Below, piece by piece: positions 23,424 to 34,921 of a DNA stretch of 64,000 nucleotides. The position numbers and the translations under genes are program-made. The notes beneath the pieces were generated by a model that saw nothing but the letters and a program-made list of their open reading frames with translations, made no database searches and was not told the DNA's origin. The stretch's first letter is position 1; every line of letters starts with the position of its first letter. The stretch lies in NCBI RefSeq assembly GCF_963676685.1, contig NC_092353.1, forward strand, positions 8,088,207 to 8,152,206. Reading direction: 5' to 3'. The DNA is from Mytilus edulis (Eukaryota; Mollusca; Bivalvia; Mytilida; Mytilidae).

Positions 23424-25565
23424 ATGGCAATTCCTGGAGGACCAATGGAAATTTGTTTTTCTTTTGACACAACTGGCTCGATGGGTGCCTGTATCAACGA
23501 GGTAAAAGGCAAAGTTCAGGATCTCATCCAAAGACTCCAAGCTGACATAACTGGCATCCGAATGGCTGTCTTTGCACATGGTGACTACTGTGACAAACAT
23601 AATTATATCACGAAGCACATTGACTTTTCAACAGATGTGACGGAGTTGTGTGATTGGGTGAAAACTGTGGGTACCACCGGAGGCGGAGACGGAGATGAAT
23701 GCTATGAACTTGTATTACAGGAGGTTCAGTCTCTGTCATGGACTCCAGGATCAAAGCGAGCATTGGTTATGATTGGTGATGCAGATCCTCATGAACCGGG
23801 ATATAATTATGGCGGGAAAACATACAACATTGATTGGAGGGATGAAACCTACAAACTTCTGATGATGGTAAATATATATTTATTCATAGATTCAGCATCT
23901 AAAATTTGTTCATAATGCTCAATTCATAATTATTACTAGAAATGTTTAAATTATAACATACGGCGGCTGATTTATATATTAATGAACATCATGTGAATGT
24001 AATATTTATTTCATTAATTGAATTTATTTATATATATAACTACAAAAATCTTTTTTTTTTCTTTATAGAATATCAGAATATATGGAGTACAATGTGGTTA
24101 CTATGGTTCCTCAAAAGATTTCTACAACAAAATTACCCAAGCTACAGATGGAAAATGTCTTAAACTTGCTGACTTTGCAAACATGTTCGACTTTATGATG
24201 GCCATATGTTACAGAGAACACGATGAAACTCTTTTACAGGTAGATATAAATTTATCTTATTACTTGTAAATCCTGGTTGTCTTCTTTGACTTTGTTTGAC
24301 AATTAGAACATAACGAAGAAATTGAGTAATTTTGAAAGAAAATCGATTAGAATACTAAAACTATACATAAATATAAATGATAGAAATTTGACTCTATCGG
24401 TCATATAATTTTTACATCTTTGTAAAAAGTACTAATGTCTTGGATTTCCCCTTTTTTCTTATAGAATTATGAAACAGAAGTTCGAGCTAGAGGGACGACC
24501 ATTAACAAAGACTTGGAAGCTTTATTTGGTAAACTAAGACGTGCAGATACAGGAGCCATGGATACAAGTACATCCGTCCCGACCGCTCTTACAAAAATAC
24601 CATCACTAACAAAGCCACCATCAGTTAAAATCCTAAAACCAAGTGTAAAGACAACAGTTAAAACCACAAGAAAACCACGTGCAACACGGTTTAGATCTAA
24701 ACATGAACGATTGATGGACACACGAAATCAGGAACGATTGGACAAATACAAGGTATAACTATCCGCTTTAGTTGTGTTCCCCTGTAAAAATCATTAAGTA
24801 AAGTTTTGTTTTTCTGATTTTGATAAGTAAGCTAGTTTCGTATGTAAATTTGTCTTTGTTTTGCTCTACTTTTGTCCAATTCTTGTCGTTCATAAGGTCA
24901 ATCATCCTTTAGGCTTGTTCATAACTTGTAAAACAAATGTGGTGGACTCAAAGTACTTTCATCATACATGCTAAGTGCTATCAGTCTTAAAACATTTATT
25001 AATTTCCTTATCTGCTTTGTGAAATATGTTTTAAGTCAACCTTTTTTCTTGTTTATAGTTAAAAAATCTACCAAAACTGAGAAGAGAAAATGTTCCAGAG
25101 ACAAACTTCATGCTAAATGATGCTCCTTGGTCTAAATGGCAGCTAGCAGTAACACCAACCTTACCGGAAGGAACCGAATCTAACTTATGGGAAAAAAGGC
25201 GTGGTGATTTGACAGGCTTCCGAAGGAAAGAAATATGTGATGGACAATATCAGAAACCAGCACTGTATGAATTCGCTGTACAAACAGCTGAACATTGCAA
25301 GCGATATGTTGTGTACTGTAAATGTAACAAAGGTTTCATGTTGGATAAAGGATCATGGGAGTCGCGGCTGTTGAATACATCAGACGTTAGAACAGAAGTA
25401 GAAGATGTGCTCAAGAAAGGATTTCGTTTGTTTGTAAGACGTTTCCCATTAAAGAAAACATGTACAACCTCAAACAAGATGACCGATCTTGGTCACTATG
25501 ACTACGCTTGGAGAGGTCAGCGAAAAGAAAGGACATCCCCTCGTGTTGTTGAATACAAACTTTGA
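23424..25565 (+). CDS. VWA-domain protein, copy 2 (four coding exons)
   Basis: Coding exons are 23424-23867, 24069-24239, 24465-24752 and 25059-25565. Exon lengths (444, 171, 288 and 507) and phase-0 boundaries are identical to copy 1, so the product is again 469 residues. All splice sites and the frame are intact. The VWA domain keeps DTTGSM. Changes against copy 1 in the first exon include Pro to Thr (DITGIR), Asn to Asp (CDW) and Lys to Asn (YNID). The linker exon differs most. The last exon differs by only about 7 bases in 507, including Ser to Thr and Cys to Ser. The 3' UTR is split by a LINE, but a poly(A) signal (25624-25629) lies before the insertion. The conserved frame implies selection. 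Function unknown, as for copy 1. Confidence 0.87.
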
Positions 25566-25695
25566 TCTGTTAACAAGAGACAAGGGATCATTTGTAAATA
25601 AAACTCATTTCATTATAAGGATCAATAAATATTTGATGATACGAGAACCGTTTAGACGTATTTGAAATTAATGTATTGTTATTTATTTAGTTTGT

Positions 25696-27457
25696 GACTG
25701 TGGACACGGGCATATTTCCAGACAAACTTAAAGAAGCCCAAGTTACACCCTTACATAAAAAGAGTGACCCACTACTTAAATCAAATTACAGACCAGTCAG
25801 TGTGTTACCTATTTTTTCAAAATTTTACGAAAAAATATTTGAAATACAGTTATACGATTTCTTTGATTCCATTTTTAACCCTTATTTATGTGCTTTCCGT
25901 AGAGGACATGGATGTCAGACTACGTTGCTCAGATTACTGGAAGACTGGCGTAAAGCTTTAGACAAAAACTTATATATAGCTGCAGTTCTTATGGATTTAT
26001 CAAAAGCTTTTGACTGCTTACCTCATGAAATTTTACTAGATAAATTACTAGCATATGGTGTTTCTCCACATTCAGTATCTTTATTAAAATCATATCTTTC
26101 TGATAGAAAACAGCAAATTAAAGTAAACGGTGTTCTGAGTAGCTGGGCTGACATCCAAAAAGGGGTACCCCAAGGTTCTATATTGGGGCCCCTTTTATTT
26201 AATATCTTCATAAATGATATTTTTTATTTTGTTAAACATGGTACATTATATAATTATGCGGACGACAATACTCTGTCTTTTAGTAGTCCGGATTATGACC
26301 ATCTCATATCAACATTAGAATCTGAGTCTCAAATGCTTATTGATTGGTTTAAAGAAAATAAGATGCAGGCAAATCCTGATAAATTCCAAGTTATTGCTGT
26401 AGGGAAAAGAACCTTTGCAAAAAATCCATCTATACAAATTCAGCAAAATATTTTATCATGTGAAGAAACAGTAAAGTTACTTGGAATTGATATTGATTAC
26501 CAACTAAAATTTGATGCACATATAAGTAACTTGTGTAGAAAGGCATCACAACAGCTGAATGTTCTCAAGAGAATTGGATCATTTTTAAACAGATTAAATA
26601 AACTTACAATTTTTCATACTTTTATTTTGAGTAATTTTAATTTTTGCCCTTTGGCTTGGCATTTTTGTACAGAGAAAAATTCTAAAAAACTTGAAAAAAT
26701 ACAAGAGAGAGCATTACGATTTGTATACGACGACTATTTATCATCCTCTGAAACTCTTCTTGAGAACGCAAAGGTTCCAACCCTACAAGTAAGACGCATC
26801 AGGACAATGGCACTTGAGACTTATAAAATTTTAAATAATTTGGCTCCTGTATGTTTACAAAATTTAATAAAAATTAAACACACTAAATATTCTTTTAGAT
26901 ACAGCAATATTTTGGATGTACCACAGGTAAGAACTACCTCATATGGAAAAAAATCTTTTAGTTTTGCTGCTGCTACTTTATGGAATAGCTTACCTGACCA
27001 CTTCAGGACTGTTAACAGCTTCTCACATTTTAAGAGTCTTGTTCAGTCCTGGAGTGGAACAGAATGTTTTTGCTCTGCCTGTAGATAACTTTGTGTTACA
27101 ATATTTATGCTTTTTATGTTGCATTAACAGCCTGCGTTGCAACTGAAATTTTGTTTTTTACCTTTTAAAATTTGAAAGATTTGAAATTTTTTACTTTATA
27201 ATTCATAAATTATTTAAAAATTAATTTTTAAACAGAAAATTTTTATAAATTTTAGTGCTTCATATATATGTTTTGGTATTTTGCAAGATACATGTATTAT
27301 CTATTTTCTTAGAGTTAATTTTTGGTGCTGCTTCTTATTATTTATTGCATGCTGCATGCCTTGTTTTATTTGTTATTGCATATGTTTTTATATTCGGTGA
27401 AAAGCTCATTAGAGCTTATGTTTGTATTGTTTGTCAATATGCCGAATCCAAATAAAG

Positions 27458-27490
<33 letters not shown>
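25696..27490 (+). mobile_element. 5'-truncated CR1/jockey-like LINE in the 3' UTR of VWA gene copy 2
   Basis: An open frame runs from about 25697 to 27088 (about 463 residues) with no stop or frameshift. It contains NYRPVSVLPIFSKFYEK, VLMDLSKAFDCLPHEILLDK (motif A), GVPQGSILGPLLFNIFINDI, YNYADDNTLSFSS (catalytic YADD) and KLLGIDID, then the thumb and C-terminal region ending FKSLVQSW. The endonuclease and ORF1 are missing. The 3' UTR ends AATAAAGTTT followed by about six TTAC units, then ACAATTGTTGTTGAATAAA, which is 3' UTR sequence of copy 1 (18750-18771). The intact frame suggests a young insertion. Confidence 0.9.
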
Positions 27491-27493
<3 letters not shown>

Positions 27494-28142
27494 TTGTTGT
27501 TGAATAAAAATTGTTTAAGTTTATTAGTGTTTACATTGCTTAAAATAAAATAAAAAACATGGTTCTTAGCGACTAAGATAGACATGTTTTTAAAAATCGT
27601 TAACTGCGTTTGAAAATACCAGTCAATTCATCCTGCATGAAATGATAAAAATTCTCTTTAAATAAACCCAATATTTTTATAATATTTAAAGAGAATTTTA
27701 TCAAGTTGTGATTGCTTTAATTCATATCCCAATTGTATTATCTGATTCATTTACATGTTTGTTAGGGTGAAATTCACCCTAAGAAACATCAGAAAAGAAA
27801 CTGAGGTTTGGTAAGTACGAGTACAAAACCCTATCACACATTGAGTCACTCCAATTAAACTTTCAAAGGTTTCAAAAGGAAAAAGCAAACTTGGGTCAAG
27901 ATTTTTAATTTTGCTTCAAAAACACGTGATGTCTATACTATACCACTCATCTATTTTGCATAGAATTATAATAATGTTCAAAGTATCGAATTTTTCGTTT
28001 TTGTGTTATTTTATTTTTGATTGAGAACACCGATATCAGTCACATTCAGTTTTAACATTATAGAGCCGAGTTATGCCGCTTTGTCCTACAAATATCGCTT
28101 TAAACCAATTAAAACTAACGAAAAATGGAATAGCACACATTA

Positions 28143-30175
28143 TACTAACAAAACTTAGAAAACAGTTGAAACGTGATACAACATTTAATCTAAATGATGT
28201 TTCCTTCTTCAAGGAACAAAATACACCTCTCAGAACTTACCCCAAACACAATGGGTAAATAGTAGGTTACAATTTTGTTTTGGCGGAATGCCTCCACAGT
28301 CTTTCCAGCAATTTATCAAACGAAACTTAGATATAACGAGGACAATTGTTGTCTATTTGCGTGAAGGTAAACATAGTTGCTTTATTTCTTTTCAGGACAA
28401 CATTGTTTTACGGTCTTGCATAGCTCTAGTTCCTTGTTCTGATTAAGCTGTACATACTTTTGGTTCAAACAGTTCTTTAACGTTTGTAGTAGAATTTGTC
28501 TTTTCAAGTTTTGACCTTGTGCATCACTGAAGAATTTGAAATTATCGAAATGCGTTTCTGGTGCATTTAAATGTGCTTCAGTTTCCAGTAATTTGGTTCT
28601 TTGGTAATTTTGTTTCGGGGTTTGTTTTTGGTGCCGAAATTTTCCGAATGTAAATTTTAATAAAAATGCAAACAGAACCATTGAGCGAATGAAAAATAAC
28701 TGAGTTGATCTGAGTTTTCCATGCGTTCCCATTTGATAATTAAGCTTTGTCATAAAGTTTTTAAATGATTAAGTGTGGATACATTTTTCAGAATCAATTG
28801 CCAATGAGACAACAGTGAGCTATCCACCAAAGATTAAATGACGCAGGTATTGAATTGTTTTTGTGATTTGTTGTTTTTACGCTTATTATTTTTTTACTTT
28901 GGTTACCTCTACATTATCTTTTTGTTTATTAGTTCTGTTTATTAGTATATGGTGTAACTTAAGCAATCAAGCGTCCCATCTACTTAGTTTGAAAGTTTAG
29001 AGAAAATTACACCAGGATTTGTCTATGTTTAGTTACATGGTTACAAAGCTTCCCTGTATGTATTAAGTAAGCATGGAAGTTTGCAATGTAGATTGTACAC
29101 ATACGGTATATAGATACATTTTCCAAAATTTAGTTTATGTTATGGCAAAAGATTGACATGCAAAAAGAATTCAAGGGGTATATCTGGGTTAAAACGATAC
29201 AGCACTGGACCAACTACTTACAAATTAGAACAAAACAGAAACAGTTATTAGGTAAAGTATTCTTAAAGACAACGGCGACAGTTTATATAAGTAGCTCTTA
29301 TATGTGTAGATGGATTTTAAAAATAAGTAAACAATTGTTATCATGCCTAGTAGTTGCCTACAATTATTTTTAGAATGTGTTTGCATACGCCAATACTTGT
29401 TTCCTTGTAAACAAGTGGTGTTGCATTTGACTTTAGTAAAAGCATCTCAATTTGCTCATAACAAAATGATTTGTTTTGATTATATGCTTAAACTGTTCGA
29501 TGCGTTATGTGTGTGCTTTGCAGTTACCTTCAATGTAATCGGGTCCATGGTTCTTACAAGCTATGAATGTTGCAGGATGGCATATACTAAAATAAATACA
29601 GTGTGTGAGCTTTCCAGTCTGTTAAATTAAACAAAATCACGTAATTTATAGAAATAATACAAACTACAAGGTATTTAGTAAAAGTTAAATACATGTACAA
29701 ATGTATTTATAAATCACTGTGCGCCACTCGAAGTAATACTTTTCAGGCATACTTGATCAGGCAATGTCATCAATCAAAAAAAAAACTTGGTCTATATGAA
29801 CTAATAAGTCCGAAAGTCCACAAGAAAATTTCCTTCCTTCATCCCCCCAAAAAGTAGAAAATGACGAAACACCAATAAAGTTATCAAGTTCATTAAACAC
29901 GACGAAAATGGTAATATGACATCGTCAAACATACTTAGAAATTAAACTGAATAGTGAAAAAATTTCAATATGGCATCGAAAAAAATAATGAAAATAACTT
30001 AAATTATTACTGTAGTGAGAAAATGTCAACAGGACATCGCAAGACATACTTACAAGTTACAAAACAGAGGCAATAATACAAATGTGATATTCAAACTCAT
30101 AACTTATATTATGACGGGAACAAAATGACATTATGATATCACAAGAAAAAAAATAAATGTCAATAGGACATTGTA
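28143..30175. other. Mostly unannotated spacer
   Basis: A fragment of the GCCAATGAGACAAC repeat lies at 28795-28830. A 123-codon minus ORF (28382-28753) has no recognisable domain. ORFs at 29137-29373 and 29343-29630 are probably incidental. From about 29780 to 30170 the DNA is A-rich with loosely repeated phrases (GACATCG..AAGACATACTTA). Confidence 0.4.
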
Positions 30176-30302
30176 AGAAAGGCACCACGGAACCTGTTGA
30201 CTTAATTTAAAAAAAAAAAAAAAAGGCACCACAGAACCTGTTGACTTAATTTAAAAAAAAAAGAGAAAGGCACCACAGAACCTGTTGACTTGATTAAAAA
30301 TA
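30176..30302 (+). repeat. Three tandem copies of a 44-bp unit
   Basis: GGCACCAC(G/A)GAACCTG, TTGACTTAATTT and an A run occur three times, with starts at 30181, 30225 and 30269. Length differences lie in the A tract. Confidence 0.8.
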
Positions 30303-30699
30303 AAAGGTTTTACTGATTGAAGGCCCCACGTTGACATATCGTTGCTTATATCTACGTCATTTGATCACTGGAGGATAGGTCTCTTATTGTCCCTTAATGA
30401 AGATAACAATCGTCTTTATCTCAATATTTTTAAGAAGAAAAAAAAAAAAAAACACTAGAGGCATTTCATTTCTTTTCGAAAACTTAGCAAAGGAATGTCT
30501 TTAGTGCATTGTTCATTAGTTAATTAGTGAATAACAATTTCATATTTAAAATTAATAGTTCTTTGAAAATATTGAAAATATCTGCTTTCAGTCGATGTTT
30601 GTTTAACTCGAATTGTTTATAATACCGGAGTTGCTGATAGCAATGCAGTTGAAACTACTGAAAGCGCGTAATTAATATCCTTAAAAATATTTTCCCGTA

Positions 30700-31213
30700 A
30701 TTAATATCCTTAATAATATTTTCCTTCCTGTTTTTCAATCACTTCATATAATGTGATATGTAAACATGTTGATTAAGCATATGCCAATACGGAATTGCTT
30801 TACAGTGACAAAGAGGCATTGGTTAACAAAATTAAAGTGCATATGATTGCTTTTTCTTTTCTTTTTCTTTTTCGGTTGTTAAATTCTACATTTGAAAATG
30901 CCTGTACAAAATCAGGAATATGGCAGTTGTTGTCCATTCGTTTGATGTGTTTTATCACTTTATTTTGGACTTTCCGTTTTGAATTTTCATCGGAGTTCAG
31001 TATTTTTGTGATTTTACTTTTTTTTGGTGTTGATATTGTTGATGTTTTGTTTTTTGTTATTTTTTTTTTGTTTTTTCGCAGTTAAACATTCTGACATTTT
31101 GATGTCATGATTAGTTATAATTCGTTAACTATTTTAGCGTCACTGATGAGTCTTATGAAGACGAAACGCGCGTCTGGCGTACTAAATTATAATCCTGGTA
31201 CCTTAGATAACTA
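30700..31213 (+). repeat. Tandem segment A ending in a hammerhead-like motif
   Basis: It runs from TTAATATCCTTAATAATATT to CCTTAGATAACTAT. The adjacent segment B repeats it (31214-31487, continued at 34256-34500) with the same content and very few changes. Both include CAGGAATATGGCAGTTGTTG, GGACTTTCCGTTTTGAA and the ribozyme-like core. Confidence 0.8.
31143..31181 (+). ncRNA. Hammerhead ribozyme-like motif, copy 1
   Basis: CTGATGA (31143-31149) is followed by stem II GTCTT/AAGAC with loop ATG, then GAAA (31163-31166) and a short stem III CGC/GCG with a 7-nt loop. T31180 and A31181 sit where U16.1 and the cleavage nucleotide belong. This is the full hammerhead core. Stem I is weak: TTTAG upstream can pair with CTAAA downstream only with five unpaired bases (CGTCA) before the core. 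Hammerheads are known in Penelope-like elements and retrozymes of bivalves; activity of this copy is uncertain. Confidence 0.55.
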
Positions 31214-31487
31214 TTAATATCCTTAATAATATTTGCCTTCCTGTTTTTCAATCACTTCATATAATGTGATATGTAAACATGTTGATTAAGCATATGCCAA
31301 TACGGAATTGCTTTACAGTGACAAAGAGGCATTGGTTAACAAAATAAAGTGCATATGATTGCTTTTTCTTTTCTTTTTCTTTTTTCGGTTGTTAAATTCT
31401 ACATTTGAAAATGCCTGTACAAAATCAGGAATATGGCAGTTGTTGTCCATTCGTTTGATGTGTTTTATCACTTTATTTTGGACTTTC

Positions 31488-34255
31488 CAAGGCCGTAACT
31501 AGGCATCTTATTTTAGTGAGGCAAAATAATTGAGCCGAGCGAAGCGAGGCGATTTTTTTTTTTTTAAGGGTATGAAATGAATGGTGCAAAATCCTGCATT
31601 CTAGGCATTTTTAGAGAGTTTGATAATGTTTTGAATTTGGACACTTTTTATATAAATTTTTCATATTTTAAGATTTTTACTAACACCAAATTTTTAACAA
31701 CTTTATTTAAATTTATATGCAAGACAATCATTCAAATATCACTGATTTGAGTCTGTTGCCAGAACATAGAACAAACATCGATTCAGAAGAGTTTCGCCAA
31801 ATTTTTCTATGGCCGGTTCAGTCAAATCGTTTCAGAATCATAATTTGGTCTGCTGATATCCTTCTTCCATTCCTTCTCCATCAGCAATTCGGTAGCAGCT
31901 TTTGTTTGAAAAAGGGAATTAAGCTTTCCTGTAAGCACCATCATACAGTCGCTGTTACAAAATATTAAACTCGCTTTTATGCTGACAAAGAGTAGACAAG
32001 CTAGGGATAGAATGAGATAACATACATGTGATATGATTCTATCTATAGAGTAAGTATATATGATATGGGTACAGGAAAATTGGAATGGAGTTTTGGACGT
32101 TTACATGTAGTACCGTAATTTCAAATTATTTCTGGAAATAGTAGGTGCTATTTTAGTTTCAGGGGTTGGGGGTTTGGGGTGTCCGATTCCGAAACCCCGA
32201 ATATAAAGAAACGAAATTCAGAAGTCCCGAATAAGTAAAGACATTTCGCAATAATATCAAATTGGAATCTGGGATATTTTTTCAACTTTTAAGGTTAAAG
32301 AAACATGGATAAAAACTAATCCATGCATTCATGTTTCATATTATTTATATTTTATTTATCTGTAAAGAGAAAGATTAAAGTTCGTGAAATGAATACGCAG
32401 ATAGGACTGGCCCTAGTGATGCCCAGTACTTGATTTGTCAAAAGTTGGTGAAACGGAGAAATGAATACGCAGACAGGACTGTCCCTTCCGAAGACCAGTA
32501 CTTGATTTGTCAGTCTACTTATCGTTTTTGGATTGTTCTAATGAAGTTATATGCAATACTCAGACTCTGTTTAAAAAAAAAAAACTAGTTTACTAGAACT
32601 ATTCCTTCTTTACCTTCAGTGTCGCTTTTCCTTTTTCTGCAAGAGCCTGTTTTTAACTAAAGATCCATGATGATTATCGTTACTAGGTTAATGTAATCGA
32701 GAAACATCACCCACTGAGATGCTGAGTTATATCATGGAAGTAATATTTAGAAGGAATAACAACGACTAATTAGCATGTATTTATAGCATGCTGAGCTCTG
32801 TACTAAAGTCATACAATTTCATCCAATTATAGTCTCAGCGGTAAGACCCCTTTGGTTACTATCTGCGTTACCGCGGTTGTAAAATGGCATCTGGAATTTC
32901 TTATAAGTCACGTGGTTTTATCAAGTCCGGTAATTTTAAAGTACCTGTGTGAAATCCGAGGTTTATTAATAAGAAGGTGGCGCTGTATCATATAAAACCT
33001 CTGCCTTCAGATGAAGTCGTATGATGTAAAAAAATTGAAAAACGGACGAGAATTGTTCAAACTACAGCAGTTTAACATGGAAAATTGTATTTAATTTAGC
33101 ATATTTTTGCTTTTTACCTTTTGTTTTAAACTGTTCTAAAAGTATTTTCCGGTTAAAAGCGGATCCCGAGTTAAACAGATAAATACCGTTGAATCGATCA
33201 GGTTTCACATGATGTTAAACAAAATAGTGTAGGCAAATGTAGGCATAGATTTTTTTACTGTTGAAATGTGCAAAGTTAATCGAGATTGAATAAAAGAATA
33301 TTTACTTTCAAGTATTCTAAATTTATGTATATGTCATAAATGTCATTGATTGCATTATTGAAACTGGACAACTAAAATGGGGATAATATTTTCGTAAATA
33401 TATATTATTGTGGAATGCTTGTATCAATATAATTAGCTATACAGCAAAAATTATAACAAACCGACGAAATGGGCTTGAATCTATCTGTCTTACGGTAAAT
33501 TCATTTTTACACAAATTAGTTTATGTATCAAACCCTTAAATTGAAGGATAGAACCGTTTAGAATTGTGAATATTTTAATTGACTATAAATACAAGAAGGA
33601 TTTAGATTTTTCGTATTAAATAAAGGGGGTCCAAATGTATTTTTTTTTACAATCATCTTCTTAACTTACGGAAATGTTTTCTTAACTGTCTGTAAATATT
33701 AAAATTGAAATGACACAATCTTGTTCTATGTGATAGCTGTCGGTTTAAACTATTATGATCAAACTAACCAAAAAAAGGCAAAAATTGGACTAAAATAAAA
33801 ATTGAACGAATGACTCTTTCGGCAGCGTACATCAACGGAATGTAACGAATGAACTATTCGGGTTACTTCGCACGTATAAACGACAAAATCTTATCTGTTC
33901 GTAGTTCTCCGTGAACACGAAAATGACCGATAAGTGTCAGTGATTTGATCGATCACATGCGGAGAATCAACTTCCATGCCAGATATTGAACCAATTAACA
34001 AGTTATTGAAAGATGGGCGGTAACGCAGATGAAACCTTTGAAGTGACGACGTTGTTATTCCTTCTAAATATTACTTCCATGGTTATATCCAGGAAGAATA
34101 GTTTAAAAGGAATGATGACAAGTTATAGCAATCAAGGTTGAGACAGAACAACAAATGACTATTCAATTTATATATATGTATAAAAAAAAAAAAATCAGTG
34201 TCGAAATTTTAGTGAGGCAATTGCCTCACTTGCCTCAAGGGTAGTTACGGCCTTG
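31488..34255. mobile_element. 2.77 kb DNA transposon-like element with 14-bp TIRs
   Basis: The ends are CAAGGCCGTAACTA (31488-31501) and its exact reverse complement (34242-34255). A CTTTC direct repeat (31483-31487 and 34256-34260) flanks it, and segment A supplies the empty site GACTTTCCGTTTTG near 30970. The right end also has the palindrome AGTGAGGCAATTGCCTCACT. I see no transposase ORF (the longest, 31717-31968, is 83 codons with no known motif), so it is probably non-autonomous. Inside, 32733-32764 and 34050-34081 are a perfect 32-bp inverted pair, and 32861-32874 with 34017-34030 a second one, which suggests a nested foldback element. A 75-bp tandem pair lies at about 32390-32520. Confidence 0.82.
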
Positions 34256-34428
34256 CTTTCCGTTTTGAATTTTCATCGGAGTTCAGTATTTTTGTGATTT
34301 TACTTTTTTTTGGTGTTGATATTGTTGATGTTTTGTTTTTTGTTATTTTTTTTTTGTTTTTTCGCAGTTAAACATTCTGACATTTTGATGTCATGATTAG
34401 TTATAATTCGTTAACTATTTTAGCGTCA

Positions 34429-34467
34429 CTGATGAGTCTTATGAAGACGAAACGCGCGTCTGGCGTA
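34429..34467 (+). ncRNA. Hammerhead ribozyme-like motif, copy 2
   Basis: Identical in core, stem II and stem III to the motif at 31143. It starts the first of two successive units about 355 bp long (34429 to 34783). Confidence 0.55.
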
Positions 34468-34783
34468 CTAAATTATAATCCTGGTACCTTAGATAACTAT
34501 TTAAACCACTGGGTCAATGCCACTGCTGGTGGACATTTCGTCCCCGAGGGTATCACCAGCCCAGTAGTCAACATTTCGATGTTTACATGAATATCAATAA
34601 TGTGGTCATTTTTATAAATTTCCTGTTTACCAAACCTTGAATTTTTCGAAAAACTAAGGATTTTCCTATTCCAGGTATAGATTATCTTAGCCGTAATTGG
34701 CACAACTTTTTGGAATTTTAAATTCTCAATGCTCTTCAACTTTATACTTGTTTGGCTGTATAAATATTTCGATATGAATGTCA

Positions 34784-34822
34784 CTAATGAGTCTTATGAA
34801 GACGAAACGCGCGTCTGGCGTA
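34784..34822 (+). ncRNA. Hammerhead ribozyme-like motif, copy 3 (core mutation)
   Basis: Same stems II and III as copy 2, but the core reads CTAATGA instead of CTGATGA. This changes the invariant G5, so the copy is predicted inactive. Confidence 0.5.
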
Positions 34823-34921
34823 CTTAATTATAATTCTGGTACCTGTGATAACTATTTAACCACTTGGTCGATGCCACTGCTGGTGGACGTTTCGTCCCCG
34901 AGGGTATCTTCTTCTTCTTCT

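Larger units (their letters stand above)
21960..28142 (+). repeat. Segmental duplication, copy 2
   Basis: Direct-orientation partner of about 14960-19378, offset by 6965 bp at the start codon. It is longer because of a 160-bp MITE (23158-23317) and a 1.8 kb LINE (25696-27490). A 17-bp inverted repeat around 27649-27706 is also specific to this copy. Confidence 0.85.
31214..34500 (+). repeat. Tandem segment B, interrupted by a TIR element
   Basis: The left part 31214-31487 and right part 34256-34500 together give about 511 bp matching segment A. The interruption is the element at 31488-34255. Confidence 0.8.
34429..34908 (+). repeat. Tandem ribozyme-bearing repeat, unit about 355 bp (left part)
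   Basis: Unit 1 is 34429-34783. Unit 2 begins at 34784, is broken at 34908 by the LINE, and resumes at 42665-42891 (125 + 227 bp). A partial third unit starts at 42892. Shared phrases include ACCACT(G/T)GGTC(A/G)ATGCCACTG, TTCGTCCCCGAGGGTATC, CAGCCCAGTAGTCAACATTT and CTCAATGCTCTTCAACTTT. Confidence 0.8.

Noticed and set aside
16459-25565. Alpha-kinase identity for the VWA proteins
   Set aside because: The DTTGSM VWA motif resembles that of VwkA-type alpha-kinases, but no kinase motif can be found in any of the four coding exons.
28382-28753. 123-codon minus-strand ORF
   Set aside because: No domain, no splice or promoter context and irregular composition. Kept only as a note in the spacer entry.
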